DNA from: Gammaproteobacteria bacterium
GTDB lineage: Bacteria > Pseudomonadota > Gammaproteobacteria > Xanthomonadales > SZUA-36
DNA: 64,000 bases
Direction of reading: 5' to 3'
Assembly (NCBI GenBank): GCA_024275935.1
Contig: JAJRYF010000037.1
Span: forward strand, 1 to 64,000
This document shows positions 16,435 through 25,426 of this stretch, in pieces. The notes under the pieces were generated by a model. The model was not told the origin of the DNA, ran no database searches, and was given only the letters and a program-made list of their open reading frames with translations. Numbering within the stretch: the stretch's first letter is position 1; the number at the start of each line of letters is the position of its first letter. The translations under genes and the position numbers were made by a program.

Positions 16435-18420
16435 ATGAGTAAATTCCCCGAATTTAAAAACTGGCAATTAGATAGCGATATCGACAATGTAGCCTGGCTC
16501 ACACTCGACTGCACTGGCGAGAAAGTGAATGTGCTTTCAACTGCAGTGCTATCAGAACTAGAGCAAGTTGTAAGTTGGCTGGAAACCGAGCAACCAAGTG
16601 GTTTGGTGCTACAGTCAGGCAAGCCTGGCTCATTTATTTTCGGTGCCGATGTTAGTGAGTTTGATAATGCTACTGACCCTGCGGAGGCCGCAGAGAGAAT
16701 TCGTCAAGTACACGCTCTGTTTAACCGAATTGAAACCCTGACCTTTCCAACTGTAGCCTGTATTGAGGGCTTCTGTCTGGGCGGCGGCCTTGAACTGGTG
16801 TTGGCATTTGATTGGCGTATTGCTAAGAATGTCGATAAAACCAGAATTGGCTTTCCAGAAATAAAGCTTGGTATATTCCCCGGCTTTGGCGGTGCCGCAC
16901 GAACCATTCGCAAACTGGGCGGCAAAGATGCTCTACCATTCATGCTTTCTGCCAGGTTTCTAAGAGCCGGGCCCGCGCGTAAGCTTGGAGTCGTTGATCA
17001 ACTAGTAGGCAAGCATGGTTCGTTACGCTGGGCTGCACGTAAGGCAATTCAGAAAAAACGCAAATCCAAATCTCCAGGACGACTGGTTAAATTGCTAAAT
17101 ACCGGGCCTGTAAGACGCTGGTTAGCCAGGTATGTGCGCAAGCAAACCGCTGCCAGAGCTAACCCCAAGCACTACCCTGCTCCATTCAAGCTCATTGACC
17201 TGCACGAAAATCATGCTGATGATTTCAGCGCCATGCTTGAAGCTGAGGCAGTAGGCGTAGGTGGATTAATAGTCGGTGAAACTTCACGCAATTTGCGCCG
17301 GATATTCAAAATGACTGAACGGCTTAAAGCTGATGGTAAGAAGTCTGATTTCAGAGCAAACCGAGTGCATGTAATTGGCGCTGGGGTGATGGGTGGGGAT
17401 ATCGCTGCCTGGTGTGTATTACGCGGCCTGGATGTCACCTTGCAGGATCGGGAAATGAAATATATAGAGCCCGCGCTGAAACGCGCGGCTAGTTTATTTC
17501 GCAAGAAAATTCGTTCAGAATCTGCCCGCAAAGCTGCGCTTTCGCGTTTGATAGCCGATGTTGATGGTCAAGGAGTAGCTGATGCAGATGTCATAATTGA
17601 AGCCATATTTGAAAATTTGGAAGCCAAACAGGATCTATTCAAAGGAATTGAAAAAAAAGCTCGCAAAGATGCAATTCTGGCTACCAATACCTCTGCCATT
17701 CCACTGGAAGATATAGCCACAGTATTGCGCTCACCAAAACGCTTGATAGGTTTGCACTTCTTCAATCCGGTAGCAAAAATGCCTTTGGTTGAGCTTGTGT
17801 ATGGTGAAAAAACCATGAAAAAGCAAATTCAGCAGGCTTGTAGCTTTGTCAACCAGATAGGTCGCTTCCCACTTCAAGTTAAAAGCAGCCCTGGCTTTCT
17901 AGTTAATCGAGTGCTGGCGCCATATATGAGTAAAGCCATGGCGATGTACCAGTCAGGCATACCCAAAGAGGCACTGGATAAAGCCGCCAGAGATTTCGGT
18001 ATGCCTATGGGGCCGGTGGAATTGGCCGATACAGTCGGCCTTGATGTTGGGCTTGGAGTTGTTTCTACCCTTGGTGGTGAAGACTCTGAGAGCCAAATAG
18101 CCTTTTTGCAAAAGTATATAGACGCCGGAAATCTGGGCAAGAAAACTGGGGAAGGCTTTTATGTCTGGGAAAAAGGCAAGCCCAAAAAGGACTCGGAAGC
18201 AGTGCGCGGCCACAATTTGAAGAAGCTAGCCAAGGAGCTACTACAACCCTACTTTGATGAATGCGAAGCGGTGTTAGCCGATGGCATTGTTGCCGATGCA
18301 GAAATAATTGATGCCGGGATGATCTTCGGGACCGGCTTTGCGCCCTTCCTTGGCGGCCCGTTACATTATCTGGAGAGTCTATCCACCGATGAATCAAACA
18401 CCAAGGAGACCACAACATGA
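16435..18420 (+). CDS. FadJ-like bifunctional enoyl-CoA hydratase / 3-hydroxyacyl-CoA dehydrogenase
   Basis: A 661-residue bifunctional beta-oxidation enzyme with the classic order, hydratase first and dehydrogenase second. The N-terminal crotonase domain (about 1-200) has the FIFGADVSEF oxyanion segment and two glutamates in IEGFCLGGGLEL and FPEIKLGIFPGFGG. The dehydrogenase begins near residue 310 with the NAD motif VIGAGVMGGDIA and includes the catalytic His in GLHFFNPVAKMPLVE. It is shorter than E. coli FadJ (714) or FadB (729), mainly in the linker and C-terminal region. Its stop overlaps the thiolase start (ATGA), so the two form the usual alpha/beta pair. The partner resembles FadI more than FadA, which favours a FadJ-like name; the exact subfamily is not settled. 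Confidence 0.92.
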   Translation: MSKFPEFKNWQLDSDIDNVAWLTLDCTGEKVNVLSTAVLSELEQVVSWLETEQPSGLVLQSGKPGSFIFGADVSEFDNATDPAEAAERIRQVHALFNRIETLTFPTVACIEGFCLGGGLELVLAFDWRIAKNVDKTRIGFPEIKLGIFPGFGGAARTIRKLGGKDALPFMLSARFLRAGPARKLGVVDQLVGKHGSLRWAARKAIQKKRKSKSPGRLVKLLNTGPVRRWLARYVRKQTAARANPKHYPAPFKLIDLHENHADDFSAMLEAEAVGVGGLIVGETSRNLRRIFKMTERLKADGKKSDFRANRVHVIGAGVMGGDIAAWCVLRGLDVTLQDREMKYIEPALKRAASLFRKKIRSESARKAALSRLIADVDGQGVADADVIIEAIFENLEAKQDLFKGIEKKARKDAILATNTSAIPLEDIATVLRSPKRLIGLHFFNPVAKMPLVELVYGEKTMKKQIQQACSFVNQIGRFPLQVKSSPGFLVNRVLAPYMSKAMAMYQSGIPKEALDKAARDFGMPMGPVELADTVGLDVGLGVVSTLGGEDSESQIAFLQKYIDAGNLGKKTGEGFYVWEKGKPKKDSEAVRGHNLKKLAKELLQPYFDECEAVLADGIVADAEIIDAGMIFGTGFAPFLGGPLHYLESLSTDESNTKETTT

Positions 18421-19700
18421 ATGGCTCTCAAACCCGTAGAATCGCCGTCATTGGTGGTAGCCGAATTCCTTTCTGCCGCTCCAATTCTTTTTATGCTGAT
18501 AGTACCAACCTGGATATGCTGGCAGCCGCTATTGATGGGGTAGTCAAAAAGTTCAAACTCGAAGGAGTGCAGCTTGATGAAGTAGTGGCAGGTGCCGTAA
18601 CCACGCACTCCAAGGACTGGAACCTTGCCCGCGAAGCACTGCAGTCAACCGGCTTATCTCCACTTACTCCGGGCATTACCATGCAACAAGCTTGCGGTAC
18701 CGGCTTGCAGGCAGCCTTGATATCTGGCGCAAAAATAGCCAGCGGCCAAATTGAATCAGCAATTATAGGGGGTACCGATACCACCTCGGATGCACCAATA
18801 GTATTTTCGCGTAAATTCTCACAACGCTTGATTGCCCTGGGACGAGCTAGAAACTTCAAAGCCAAAGCTGCAGCTTTTAAAGGCTTCAGCTTCGCTGAGC
18901 TTGCGCCCCAACCGCCCTCTAATAACGAGACCAGAACTGGTTTCTCTATGGGGCAACACTGCGAGCGTATGGCCAGAGAGTGGAAAATCGGTCGTGAAGA
19001 TCAGGACCGTCTGGCAATGGAAAGCCACCAAAAAGCGGCTGCCGCTTATGCCGCAGGCTTCTTTGACCAGTTAATAGTGCCGTTTGCCGGAGTCACCAGA
19101 GATAACAACCTGCGCGCCGATAGCACCATGGAAAAACTCGCACAACTGCGTACCGTATTTGACCGCAGCCCTAATGGCACGCTTACCGCTGGTAATAGCA
19201 CCCCGTTAACTGATGGCTCATCAGCAGTGCTACTGGCTTCAGAGGACTGGGCCAAGCAACAAGACTTACCGATTCAGGCTTATCTGACCTATGGTCGTAC
19301 TGCCGCTGTCGATTATGTTAACGATGAAGGTTTGCTAATGGCACCAGCGGTAGCGGTTTCTGAAATGCTAACCATGGCTAATTTAGAACTACAGGATTTT
19401 GATTTTTATGAAATCCATGAAGCCTTTGCCGCCCAAGTGCTTTGTACTTTAAAAGCTTGGGAGTCAGAAGACTATTGCCGCAACCGCCTGGGTAGAAAAA
19501 CTGCGATGGGTGCGATTGATCCGGCAAAATTAAATGTCAACGGTAGTTCACTTGCGGTTGGACACCCATTTGCTGCAACTGGTGGCCGGATTATTGCAAC
19601 TCTGGGGCAGATTCTTGAACAAGCAGGTTCTGGTCGCGGACTAATTTCTATTTGTACCGCTGGTGGCATGGGTGTAACTGCAATTATGGAACGGTCTTAA
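18417..19700 (+). CDS. FadI-like acetyl-CoA acyltransferase (thiolase)
   Basis: A 427-residue thiolase that cleaves 3-oxoacyl-CoA. The nucleophilic Cys is in MQQACGTGLQAALIS near residue 94, the catalytic His in EIHEAFAAQVL near 330 and GHPFAATGGR near 385, and the second Cys in ICTAGGMG near the end. Length and the CGTG variant match the FadI group better than FadA (about 390). It overlaps its bifunctional partner by four bases, and its stop codon shares a base with the next start (TAATG). Confidence 0.93.
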   Translation: MNGSQTRRIAVIGGSRIPFCRSNSFYADSTNLDMLAAAIDGVVKKFKLEGVQLDEVVAGAVTTHSKDWNLAREALQSTGLSPLTPGITMQQACGTGLQAALISGAKIASGQIESAIIGGTDTTSDAPIVFSRKFSQRLIALGRARNFKAKAAAFKGFSFAELAPQPPSNNETRTGFSMGQHCERMAREWKIGREDQDRLAMESHQKAAAAYAAGFFDQLIVPFAGVTRDNNLRADSTMEKLAQLRTVFDRSPNGTLTAGNSTPLTDGSSAVLLASEDWAKQQDLPIQAYLTYGRTAAVDYVNDEGLLMAPAVAVSEMLTMANLELQDFDFYEIHEAFAAQVLCTLKAWESEDYCRNRLGRKTAMGAIDPAKLNVNGSSLAVGHPFAATGGRIIATLGQILEQAGSGRGLISICTAGGMGVTAIMERS

Positions 19701-20575
19701 TGCTACTTATTCCGCAAACAACATCAGGACTAATAATTGACCCTCAGCAAACCGCCCTGAGCACGGCTGATTTGAAAACTGAATTTGCAGACCCGGGAAA
19801 TACTGACGATAACGAGCGCCAATTAAAAAGCGTGCGCAAGCAGATGCGCCCGTTGTTATCGCGCTTACAGGCAAGCCAGTCACATTCGGTGCTATTGATT
19901 TTTCAGGCTCTCGATGCCGCTGGCAAAGACAGCATGATCCGATCAATTTTTTCCGGTCTGGATCCGGCAATCACTAAACTTGCGGCCTTTAAAGCACCTA
20001 GCGAACTTGAGCGCCGTCATGACTTTCTCTGGCGGACCAGCAAACAATTACCAGCGCGTGGTGAATTAGGTATATTTAATCGCAGCTATTACGAAGAAGT
20101 TTTAGTTGTCAGGGTGCATCCGAATTTCCTCAATGGGCAATATCCGCAGGGGATTGACAACCCTTCCGAACTCTGGCCACTACGCTATGAGGCCATTAAT
20201 GCGCACGAAAAGCAGCTTGCTGCAACTGGCACCCTAGTGCTTAAATTCTGGCTAAATGTGTCGGTTTCAGAGCAGAGAAAGCGCTTTCTGTCACGCCTTG
20301 AGCGGCCAAAGAAGCGCTGGAAATTCAACCCCAATGATGTCCGGGAAATGGCCTACAGAAAAGCCTATGACGAGGCTTTTCTGGAAATGGTAAATACCAC
20401 CTCAACCGAGTATGCGCCCTGGTTCATGATTCCAGCTAATGACAAACCCAGAGCGAGACTTGAGGTAGGTAAAATTATCTTACAAGCGCTAGATGGCATG
20501 GGGCTTGAATACCCAGAACTAGACCCCGAAATAAATGCTGAAGTTGCCCAATGGCAACAGCAACTTAAAGCGTAA
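19700..20575 (+). CDS. Polyphosphate kinase 2 family protein
   Basis: A 291-residue PPK2-family kinase, which transfers phosphate between polyphosphate and nucleotides. The Walker A-like LDAAGKDS is at residues 71-78, the Walker B-like IFNRSYYEEV at 125-134, and the basic lid (RKRFLSRLERPKKRWKF) near 195. A longer frame opens at 19652, but the ATG at 19700, sharing a base with the thiolase stop, gives the natural start and implies coupling. PPK2 next to beta-oxidation genes is unusual; it could make ADP or ATP from AMP released by acyl-CoA synthetase, but that is inference. Substrate class cannot be assigned from sequence alone. Confidence 0.9.
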   Translation: MLLIPQTTSGLIIDPQQTALSTADLKTEFADPGNTDDNERQLKSVRKQMRPLLSRLQASQSHSVLLIFQALDAAGKDSMIRSIFSGLDPAITKLAAFKAPSELERRHDFLWRTSKQLPARGELGIFNRSYYEEVLVVRVHPNFLNGQYPQGIDNPSELWPLRYEAINAHEKQLAATGTLVLKFWLNVSVSEQRKRFLSRLERPKKRWKFNPNDVREMAYRKAYDEAFLEMVNTTSTEYAPWFMIPANDKPRARLEVGKIILQALDGMGLEYPELDPEINAEVAQWQQQLKA

Positions 20576-20582
20576 GAAATCT

Positions 20583-21140
20583 ATGCTTAGCCATATCTCT
20601 CGCTGGATTCTAAACCTGCTGGGTTGGAATATACTCAAACAACTCCCGGAAAGCCCTAAGTATGTAGCTATAGCAGCTCCGCACACCAGTAACTGGGATT
20701 TCCCATTAGGAATTCTGACAGCTTCTGCTATGCAGCTTAAAATTAGCTGGATAGGTAAACATACCCTCTTCCACTGGCCGTATGGCTGGTTTTTCAGGGC
20801 TATAGGTGGAATTCCAATAGAGCGTGGCACCGGGGCTAACCTTAGCCAGCAAATGGCAGCCAGATTTGCCAACAGTGACAGCCTGGTACTGGCAATTGCA
20901 CCTGAAGGTACCCGCAGCAAACTAGACCACTGGAAAACCGGCTTCTACTACATCGCAACCGCAGCCAATGTGCCTATTGCACTCGCTTGTCTAGATTATA
21001 AAAATAAAGAGGTAGGTATTAGCGCTGCATTTGAACCTAGTGGCGATATTCAGGCAGATTTTGAAATTATTCGAGAATACTATCGGGATAAAGTCGGCAA
21101 ATTCCCAGCGAAGGCCAGTTCAATCCAAGCTCGACGCTAA
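20583..21140 (+). CDS. PlsC-like acyltransferase
   Basis: A 185-residue protein of the glycerophosphate acyltransferase family. The catalytic HTSNWD (His-x4-Asp) is at residues 34-39 and the PEGTR motif at 107-111; a GGIPIERG segment lies between them. The ATG at 20583, seven bases after the PPK2 gene, is preferred over an earlier in-frame start that would lie inside PPK2. It is short for PlsC (about 245) and belongs to a compact subgroup of uncertain acceptor. It may feed acyl groups into phospholipid, fitting the lipid context. Confidence 0.85.
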   Translation: MLSHISRWILNLLGWNILKQLPESPKYVAIAAPHTSNWDFPLGILTASAMQLKISWIGKHTLFHWPYGWFFRAIGGIPIERGTGANLSQQMAARFANSDSLVLAIAPEGTRSKLDHWKTGFYYIATAANVPIALACLDYKNKEVGISAAFEPSGDIQADFEIIREYYRDKVGKFPAKASSIQARR

Positions 21141-21181
21141 CTTTTCAAACTGCCATGAACTTGCCTGGTATTTGGAGAACA

Positions 21182-22045
21182 TCAACCTAGAAAATCCACT
21201 CTGATTCCGGCTGCCTCAGCAGTATTCTGCATTAAAGTGGCTACCGTCATTGGCCCTACGCCACCGGGGACTGGACTAATCCAGGTAGCCACACTTGAGG
21301 CTAACGAAAAATCTATATCGCCAACCAGGCTGCCATCTGCTTGGCGGTTAATGCCAACATCCACCACTACAGCGCCTGGTCTAATCCATTCGGAATTAAC
21401 AACCCCTTGTTTGCCAACGGCAACTACCAGTAATTCTGCGCGACGAATATGCGCTTCCAAGTTTCGGGTGAAACGATGGGTAGTAGTCACAGTTGCACCG
21501 CGATAAAGCAGTTCCAAGCTCATGGGCCGACCAACTATATTTGAAGCCCCAACTACAGTTGCATCAATGCCCTTGGTATCAATAGCGTAATAATCCAGCA
21601 AAGTCATAACGCCTCTGGGGGTGCATGGGCGCAAACCCGGTTGGCGTAAAGCCAGCGAACCTACATTGGCGATATGGAAGCCGTCAACATCCTTGTAGCG
21701 GGACACACTATTGGTAATTTTAATTTCATCGATATGCTCAGGCAACGGCAGTTGCACCAAAATACCGCTTACTTCAGCATCTTGATTTAGTTTATTTATA
21801 AGCGCCAGCAAATCTTCTTCAGTGGTGTCTACAGGCAGGTCGTAATCTTTGCTAATAATGCCAGCCCGCTCACACGCCAGGCGCTTGTTGCGCACATAAA
21901 TTCTGGACGCGGCATTCTCCCCGACCAGCAGCACAGCTAATGAAGGTGGCTTACCACCAGACAAAAGATATTTATCAATACTGCTTTTAACTGCATCAAT
22001 CAATTTCTGACTAACCAGCTTGCCATCTAGAATTTGCGCACTCAT
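21182..22045 (-). CDS. folD: Methylenetetrahydrofolate dehydrogenase / cyclohydrolase
   Basis: A 287-residue bifunctional folate enzyme interconverting methylene-, methenyl- and formyl-tetrahydrofolate. The substrate Tyr and catalytic Lys are in IYVRNKR near residues 50-55, the [11 protein letters not shown] block is near 95, the NADP site [11 protein letters not shown] near 165 and the C-terminal [10 protein letters not shown] near 262. Length is standard. It is transcribed alone, convergent with the acyltransferase and divergent from the peroxidase-like gene. Confidence 0.97.
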   Translation of the reverse strand: MSAQILDGKLVSQKLIDAVKSSIDKYLLSGGKPPSLAVLLVGENAASRIYVRNKRLACERAGIISKDYDLPVDTTEEDLLALINKLNQDAEVSGILVQLPLPEHIDEIKITNSVSRYKDVDGFHIANVGSLALRQPGLRPCTPRGVMTLLDYYAIDTKGIDATVVGASNIVGRPMSLELLYRGATVTTTHRFTRNLEAHIRRAELLVVAVGKQGVVNSEWIRPGAVVVDVGINRQADGSLVGDIDFSLASSVATWISPVPGGVGPMTVATLMQNTAEAAGIRVDFLG

Positions 22046-22092
22046 AGTATTCCTCGATAACCAGAGGATTATTTTACCCTGACAACAAGAGG

Positions 22093-22122
22093 TTGTGGAT
22101 TTTTTTATAAACTTGCTATACT
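22093..22122 (+). promoter_or_regulatory. Possible promoter of the peroxidase-like gene
   Basis: TTGTGG at 22093-22098 and TATACT at 22117-22122, spaced by 18 bases, lie about 60 bases before the ATG at 22184. A GAGG ribosome site is at 22173-22176. Confidence 0.4.
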
Positions 22123-22183
22123 AATTACTGAATATTCTCGAGTTGTTTATGTTTTTCAGCAAATATTCACTGAGGCAAGCCAT

Positions 22184-22672
22184 ATGAATGTTTTTGAACA
22201 TAATTTTCTCAGCTTACAAAATGCCCCACTATCTCTGAGTCGTTTTCAGGGGCAGCCCATCTTGGTTGTTAACACTGCCACACAATCTAGCCATGTAAGC
22301 CAATTGACTGCAATGCAAAAACTCTGGAATGACTATAAAAACTCTGGTTTAGTTGTATTGGCAGTCCCTTGTAGTGATTTCTCTGAACGAGAACCAGATG
22401 ACGAAACTGCGATTCAGGCCTTTCTTGATGAGCATTACCTGATTAGTTTTCCGATGACTAGAAAAGAGTCTGTACGCGGCAGATTTGCACACCCTTTGTT
22501 TCATCAAGTAGCAGAAGAATTAGGCCATGATTATCTACCCAGCGGGAATTTCAGCAAAATACTATTTGATTCTCGGGGTGGTTTTGCGAACCTGTGGAAA
22601 ACTAATGTTATCCCGACCGACCTGAAAATAACTCACGCGATTGAATCGAATCTGCAAAGTTGGATACTATAA
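22184..22672 (+). CDS. Glutathione peroxidase-like protein lacking the catalytic cysteine
   Basis: A 162-residue thioredoxin-fold protein with clear glutathione peroxidase layout: the first strand ILVVNTAT near residue 26, then the GLVVLAVPCSDF strand near 55, and the NFSKILFDSRG segment near 125. The family motif NVASxCG is replaced by NTATQSS, so the peroxidatic Cys/Sec position is Ser35. The Gln of the usual catalytic tetrad (CNQF) is also replaced (CSDF). It therefore probably is not a standard peroxidase; a binding, chaperone or regulatory role is possible but unproven. Cys59 remains. The frame is intact, with a good ribosome site, which argues against simple decay. It is divergent from folD. 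Confidence 0.75.
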   Translation: MNVFEHNFLSLQNAPLSLSRFQGQPILVVNTATQSSHVSQLTAMQKLWNDYKNSGLVVLAVPCSDFSEREPDDETAIQAFLDEHYLISFPMTRKESVRGRFAHPLFHQVAEELGHDYLPSGNFSKILFDSRGGFANLWKTNVIPTDLKITHAIESNLQSWIL

Positions 22673-22683
22673 CTCAGTAAGTT

Positions 22684-23802
22684 CTATGCGTATTTTCGAC
22701 AACTACAACCTACCTCGGCTTGTAGTTTGGTTTTTCGGAATCCAGCACTCAAGGCATCATAACTGAGCAAAGCCCCAGTCAGCGGCTCGCCAATACCTAG
22801 CAACACTTTTAGCGCTTCTGTGGCCTGCAATGTGCCGATGACCCCCGGCAACACACCCAAGACCCCAACATCACTGCAAGTTGGCGGTTCGCTAACGCCA
22901 TTATCGACAAACAAGCAACGATAACAAGCTGATAGCTCGCCACTAGCGTCACGGTAGTTAAATACTGCAACCTGCCCTTGAAAGCGAAATACCGCTCCGT
23001 ATACCAGAGTGACGGCGTGCTTTACACAGGCATCATTGACGCAGTATCTGGTTGCTAGGTTGTCTGAACCATCCACTACCAAGTCATAGCCAGCAATTAA
23101 CTCATCTACATTGCTATCATCCAGGCGCAAATTGTGCGCATGAATATTGATTGCCGGGTTAAGGCTACGCAAACGGTAGCGGGCAGACTCTATTTTGGAA
23201 ACGCCAATATGCGCTTCATCGTGAATTATCTGCCGCTGTAAGTTAGATCTATCAACGACATCATCATCAACTATCCCTAGACTACCAACACCAGCTGCAG
23301 CCAAATATAGCGCTACTGGAGAACCCAACCCCCCGGCTCCAATAATCAAAACTTTAGACTGCAGCAATTTTTCCTGACCCTGATCGGAAATCTCCGGGAT
23401 TACTAAATGCCTGGCATACCTTGCCCGTGCGTCGCTGCCAAGTTGGATTGGGGTATCAGACGGCAATGCAGCGACTTTCCAGGCGCTATAACCACCGCTT
23501 ACGCTGACAACATTAGTATAGCCCAAACGGTGTAAATCATCAGCTGCAAACAGCGAGCAAACTCCGCTATCACAGAGTGTGATAATCGCTTGATCAGGAT
23601 CTGGCAACTGTTTTTCAAGCATTACTTCAAGGAAGCTGCGTGACAAACGCAGAGCACCTGCCGGGCTGCCCTGCTCGACACTTCCAGGCTCCCGCACATC
23701 AATCAACGCGGAGCCTTGCTGTTGTCGTGCATATGCCTCATGCGGTGATATCTGGGGGATATTGGCGCGGATTATCTCTAGCCGTTGTTGTTTCAAACTC
23801 AT
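22684..23802 (-). CDS. moeB: Rhodanese-MoeB/ThiF fusion, sulfur-carrier adenylyltransferase
   Basis: A 372-residue two-domain protein. Residues about 15-120 form a rhodanese domain with an active-site loop starting at Cys in LCDSGVCS. From about residue 125 an E1-like adenylylation domain follows, with the ATP motif GAGGLGSPVALYLAAAGVG, the RxxxQRQ-type segment (DRSNLQRQIIH), the zinc cysteines (CYRC and CSC) and the conserved Cys in PTCSDVGVLG. Such proteins activate a small sulfur carrier (MoaD or ThiS) and can pass sulfur to it, serving molybdopterin, thiamine or thiolated tRNA. The fused order here is rhodanese first, opposite to MOCS3/Uba4. Its ATG overlaps the der stop by four bases. 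Confidence 0.87.
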   Translation of the reverse strand: MSLKQQRLEIIRANIPQISPHEAYARQQQGSALIDVREPGSVEQGSPAGALRLSRSFLEVMLEKQLPDPDQAIITLCDSGVCSLFAADDLHRLGYTNVVSVSGGYSAWKVAALPSDTPIQLGSDARARYARHLVIPEISDQGQEKLLQSKVLIIGAGGLGSPVALYLAAAGVGSLGIVDDDVVDRSNLQRQIIHDEAHIGVSKIESARYRLRSLNPAINIHAHNLRLDDSNVDELIAGYDLVVDGSDNLATRYCVNDACVKHAVTLVYGAVFRFQGQVAVFNYRDASGELSACYRCLFVDNGVSEPPTCSDVGVLGVLPGVIGTLQATEALKVLLGIGEPLTGALLSYDALSAGFRKTKLQAEVGCSCRKYA

Positions 23803-25226
23803 TTTTTAGCCTTACGTTTACGACTACTTGGTCTTCTTTGTGAGTTAAATCGCTTAACTTTCTTATCACCCTGATCCGCGCTGCTAGATTTAGACTTATT
23901 ACCGCTATAGGGGTTTTTTCCTTCTCTGAATTCAATTTTCAAAGGAGTGCCTTTGATCTTAAATACAGTGCGAATTTTATTACTAATATAACGCTGGTAA
24001 TCAGGGGTGATTGTGCTTACCCGGCTTCCATGAATTATAATTCTAGGCGGAAAGCGCCCGCCGCTATGCGCGAACCGTAACTTAGCGGTTCGCCCGTGCT
24101 TCATTGCTGGCTGGTGTGCTTCCCAGGCTCTGCGTACAACCTCAGTAAGTCTAGTAGTAGTCATCTCCATACCAGCAGAGTCCCAGGCTTCATTTACCGC
24201 CCGCATCAACTCACGCAATCCACTGCCGTGCAGCGCAGAAAGTGTTACCCGGCGTGCAAATTCAGCATAAGTGAGCTTGCGCTCAAGTTCAGATTTAAGT
24301 CGTTTACGCTGTTCATCGCCGATGCTGTCCCATTTGTTAATTGTTATAACCAGGCCTCTGCCATGATTGAGAATATGCCCCAGCAAAGTCGCATCCTGAT
24401 CTGTAAGGCCTTCTTCAGCATCCAGCATAAGCACTACCACCTGGGACTTGATAATTGCCTGCAGGGCCTTTATTACGCTAAATTTTTCAACCGCATCTTT
24501 AATGCTGCGCCGCCTTCTGATACCGGCAGTATCAAACAGCAGATACTTTCTGCCATCGCGTTCTAGCTCTACCTCAATTGTATCGCGGGTAGTTCCTGGT
24601 AAATCAAAGGCCAGCACCCGCTCTTCACCAAGCAGTCGGTTAACCAGAGTTGATTTCCCAACATTAGGGCGCCCAAGTATGGCCAGCCTGATTACATCGC
24701 CAGCAGGTTCTTCGTCATTATTTTCTGTGGTTACTACTGGTAGCAGGCTAAACACCCGCTCCATCAATTCCTCAAGCCCGCCCCTGTGCGCGGCTGAGAC
24801 ACCAAGCGGTTCACCCAATGCGAGTGCCGCAAACTCCGGTACCGAAAACATAGTGTCGGTACCATCTGTTTTATTAACAACTAACTGCACCGGCTTGCCA
24901 GTTAAACGCAGCATTTGGGTGATTTCTTCATCCGCTGATAGTACTCCATCACGCGCAGAGACCACAAACAGCACCAAGTCTGCTTCGACTATTGCCAACT
25001 TCACTTGTTGAGCGGTAAGGTAATCGATGCCGACCGCATCATCAACCAGACCACCAGTGTCTATCAACATAAAGTGATCTTCACCAAACTCGCCGGTGCC
25101 GTATTGACGATCACGCGTAACCCCTGGCATATCTGCTACCAACGCATCCCGACTTCGGGTTAGGACATTGAATAATGTGGATTTACCGACATTAGGTCGG
25201 CCAACAATTGCGATTACGGGAAGCAT
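23799..25226 (-). CDS. der: Ribosome biogenesis GTPase Der (EngA)
   Basis: A 475-residue GTPase with two G domains in tandem, needed for 50S subunit assembly. The two P-loops GRPNVGKST are near residues 8 and 189, with DxxG motifs (LIDTGG, LFDTAG) and NKxD motifs (VVNKTDG, TINKWDS). The KH-like C-terminal domain ends in a Lys/Arg/Ser-rich tail. It follows bamB as in E. coli, but with a 200-base spacer holding hairpins. Confidence 0.97.
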   Translation of the reverse strand: MLPVIAIVGRPNVGKSTLFNVLTRSRDALVADMPGVTRDRQYGTGEFGEDHFMLIDTGGLVDDAVGIDYLTAQQVKLAIVEADLVLFVVSARDGVLSADEEITQMLRLTGKPVQLVVNKTDGTDTMFSVPEFAALALGEPLGVSAAHRGGLEELMERVFSLLPVVTTENNDEEPAGDVIRLAILGRPNVGKSTLVNRLLGEERVLAFDLPGTTRDTIEVELERDGRKYLLFDTAGIRRRRSIKDAVEKFSVIKALQAIIKSQVVVLMLDAEEGLTDQDATLLGHILNHGRGLVITINKWDSIGDEQRKRLKSELERKLTYAEFARRVTLSALHGSGLRELMRAVNEAWDSAGMEMTTTRLTEVVRRAWEAHQPAMKHGRTAKLRFAHSGGRFPPRIIIHGSRVSTITPDYQRYISNKIRTVFKIKGTPLKIEFREGKNPYSGNKSKSSSADQGDKKVKRFNSQRRPSSRKRKAKK

Positions 25227-25247
25227 AGTTAAGTGAGTCCAGACTTT

Positions 25248-25301
25248 AGGGCATCTCTATTAATTCTGGACACGCGTTCATTGAATTAATAGAGGTGCCC
25301 T
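25248..25301. repeat. Perfectly spaced palindrome between bamB and der
   Basis: Two 19-base arms (25248-25266 and 25283-25301) pair with a single G-U around a 16-base loop; the arm reads AGGGCATCTCTATTAATTC. It resembles the palindromes at 27289-27344 and 56324-56403 in carrying a CTCT-(G)ATTAAT core, so it may belong to a dispersed intergenic repeat family. It could also slow transcription into der. Confidence 0.6.
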
Positions 25302-25322
25302 TTAGGTGATAAGCCATTATAC

Positions 25323-25355
25323 AGGTGCAATACTTAGACTTTCTGGTTTGCACCT
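25323..25355. other. Small hairpin upstream of der
   Basis: Arms AGGTGCAA and TTGCACCT, eight perfect pairs with a 17-base loop, lie about 67 bases after the bamB stop on the minus strand. There is no U-run, so it is probably an mRNA structure or protein site rather than a terminator. Confidence 0.4.
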
Positions 25356-25426
25356 ACCTTTCGGTGCGTTACGCCTCCGGCTAGTACAGCCACACGAGCG
25401 GCACCCACCTGGAGTTAGACTCCTGT

